This document shows, piece after piece, positions 5,327 through 6,829 of a DNA stretch of 6,829 bases. The translations under genes were made by a program, and so were the position numbers. Below the pieces are notes generated by a model that saw nothing but the letters and a program-made list of their open reading frames with translations, was not told the origin of the DNA and ran no database searches. Origin of the DNA: Alphaproteobacteria bacterium (lineage in GTDB: Bacteria; Pseudomonadota; Alphaproteobacteria; Rhodobacterales; Rhodobacteraceae); the NCBI GenBank assembly GCA_003695135.1, contig RFIR01000557.1, positions 1-6,829 of the forward strand, given 5' to 3'. How positions within the stretch are numbered: the first letter of the stretch is position 1; every line of letters begins with the position of its first letter.

Positions 5327-6829
5327 TCAGAAATCCTTCTGCCAGCCGATGCCGAGGCTGGAGCGGTCGGGGCCCGCCTCGCCCTCGATCCTGAGATTGT
5401 CGAAGATCTCGATCTCCACCGTCACCGAGCTTTCGCCCTCCTCGGCCAGCTCGCGTTTCGCGCCGACGAACACCCCCGGCGCCACGGTCTTGCCCAGCGT
5501 CACCGCGGTGGCGGTCTTGCCGGGGTCGATCTGCAGCACATCGACCCCCAGCGTGTCGCGCGCGGTGTCCAGCACGCCGCGATCGCCGCTGCGCAGCGTG
5601 TTGATGCCGGCGGCAAGCTGCAGCGCCTGGGCCGGGGTCAGCGCCTGCCTGGCGGTGCCGAACAGGAGCCGCGGCAGCACCTCGTCCTCCGGCATCGCGG
5701 GCAGCGAGGAGAATCTGATCTTCGGATCGGAGACCGGCCCGTGCAGCTCGATCCGGCCGGTGATGCCGTTGCCGGTCCGCTCCAGCACCGCATCGGCCAG
5801 CGGGTCGATCCGGGCGCCGCCAAGAAAGCGGAGCCGCCCCTCGACCATGTCGAAGCTCTTGCCGAGAAGGTCGAACCGGCCGCGCAGCTTCTCGATCACG
5901 CCGGTGAGGCGCGGTGACGCCGCCGTGCCCCCCACCTTGATGTCGGCGCGCCACTCGCTGTCGAGCCCGCGGCCGCGCACGAAGATGCCGTTTTCGGCGT
6001 GCAGCGTGATGTCGAGCGCGATCCGGCCCTCGGGCTCGGGCGGCTCGGGCGGGGTTTCCTGCCCCTTGATCCGCACCGGGCCGATGTCGAGGATCGAGGG
6101 CGGGCTGGCATCGACCAGCCGCACCTCGGCGCGGTCGATGGTGACCGGGCCGGTGATGCGCAGCGCATCGAGCGGGCCGGCGAGCGTCAGATCGGTGCTG
6201 ATGCGCGCGGTCACATCGTCGCGGCGCACCAGGATCGCGCCCCTGGCGCTCAGGCTCGCCTCCAGCCGCCCGGCCGCGGTCAGCCGGGCGATGCCGGCAA
6301 TCCGCCCATCCGATCCGTCCTTCGCCTGCAGGGTGACCGCGAAGGCGCCGGAGGGTTCCACCCGGCTGGTCGCGGTCAGCCCGGTCAGCACGGTACCGGC
6401 GGTGAGGTTCTGATAGCGCCCGCCGCTGACCGCCAGCCTGCCCGACAGCCGCGGCGCGGCGATGCTGCCGGCGATCTTCAGGTCGATCTCGCCCCTGCCG
6501 GTCAGCTCCTGATCGGGCAGCGGCACCAGCGCCCAGATATCGCCGATCTCGCCCGACCAGGCCAGCCGGCCGTCGAGCGCGCCGCCGCGCGGGATCTGCG
6601 GCAGCATGCCCCTCGGGCGCAGCGGCAGGTTCAGCATGGCCGTCAGCGGCGCGGCCGTCCCGGCGCGGATCTCGGCCTCGAGCCGGGCCAGCCGCCCGTC
6701 CCACTTCCCGCCCAGCTTCGCCGACGCCTCCTGCAGCGTGCCGTCGAGCGCGGCGAGGCGGAGGTGGTCGAGCGTGGCGGACATCTCGGCCCGTGCCCGG
6801 CCGGGCCTGGTGTCGAAGCGCGCCTCGGC
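5327..6829 (-). CDS. tamB: TamB-like translocation/assembly module protein, C-terminal part (5' end outside window)
   Basis: TamB is anchored in the inner membrane and spans the periplasm as a long beta-structured groove. With TamA it serves outer-membrane protein assembly and lipid transport. Only the last 500 residues are present. The frame is open through the window edge, so the ATG at 6784 is an internal methionine, not the start. Repeated short beta-strand units with GPxxxxRITG- and PRLSGRL-type turns run through the fragment, as in AsmA/TamB proteins. The C-terminal TamB domain (DUF490) is recognisable: the DPLADAVLERTGNGITGRIE region (visible residues 342-361), then GPVSDPKIRFSSLPAMPEDE (364-383) and VLPRLLFG (384-391). 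It ends in GWQKDF with a terminal aromatic residue, as usual. A proline/glutamate-rich stretch (about 258-268) interrupts the repeats. Full-length family members usually exceed 1,000 residues, so more than half is probably missing. It is followed by the importer promoter region; no functional link is implied. Confidence 0.93.
   Translation of the reverse strand, partial: AEARFDTRPGRARAEMSATLDHLRLAALDGTLQEASAKLGGKWDGRLARLEAEIRAGTAAPLTAMLNLPLRPRGMLPQIPRGGALDGRLAWSGEIGDIWALVPLPDQELTGRGEIDLKIAGSIAAPRLSGRLAVSGGRYQNLTAGTVLTGLTATSRVEPSGAFAVTLQAKDGSDGRIAGIARLTAAGRLEASLSARGAILVRRDDVTARISTDLTLAGPLDALRITGPVTIDRAEVRLVDASPPSILDIGPVRIKGQETPPEPPEPEGRIALDITLHAENGIFVRGRGLDSEWRADIKVGGTAASPRLTGVIEKLRGRFDLLGKSFDMVEGRLRFLGGARIDPLADAVLERTGNGITGRIELHGPVSDPKIRFSSLPAMPEDEVLPRLLFGTARQALTPAQALQLAAGINTLRSGDRGVLDTARDTLGVDVLQIDPGKTATAVTLGKTVAPGVFVGAKRELAEEGESSVTVEIEIFDNLRIEGEAGPDRSSLGIGWQKDF

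Noticed and set aside
5283..6704. Second minus-strand frame of 473 codons overlapping tamB
   Set aside because: Out of frame with a recognisable TamB domain, and its product is Arg/Ala/Gly-rich low-complexity sequence. It is a shadow of the real frame.
6782..6784. ATG as the start of the TamB-like gene
   Set aside because: The frame continues open for 15 more codons to the window edge with TamB-like sequence, and a 485-residue TamB would be far too short. The gene is truncated by the window.

Overview
This window reads as ordinary chromosomal DNA from a high-GC alphaproteobacterium, with Rhodobacterales the most likely group. That placement rests on the strong G/C bias at third codon positions, the TamB type and the ABC transporter style; it is inference, not a measured match. 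Every supported gene lies on the minus strand, so transcription runs from high to low coordinates. The long plus-strand reading frames are antisense shadows of these genes.

Layout in transcription order. From the right edge to 5327 is the C-terminal part of a TamB-like envelope protein, whose 5' end is outside the window. Next is a short control region (about 5197-5326) holding a good sigma70-like promoter candidate and a strong ribosome binding site. Then comes a complete peptide/nickel-type (Dpp/Opp family) ABC importer: a DppB-type permease (4228-5196), a DppC-type permease (3285-4223), a single 550-residue protein carrying both ATPase domains (1628-3280), and a family 5 substrate-binding protein with a Tat-like signal (13-1563). 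The first three importer genes are separated by only 4 bases each. The binding-protein gene comes last, after a 64-base gap that holds an imperfect hairpin and its own strong ribosome binding site.

How it works together. The binding protein would capture a small peptide or similar solute in the periplasm and deliver it to the DppB/DppC pore. The fused double ATPase would power import from the cytoplasmic side. The substrate cannot be read from the sequence. TamB acts in a separate process (outer-membrane biogenesis and lipid transport) and is probably only a neighbour.

I see no mobile element, RNA gene, CRISPR array or new system. The points worth a second look are modest: the control region and TTG start of the first permease, the hairpin before the binding-protein gene, two close cysteine pairs in the binding protein, an extra N-terminal membrane segment in the DppC-type permease, and non-standard loops in the fused ATPase.
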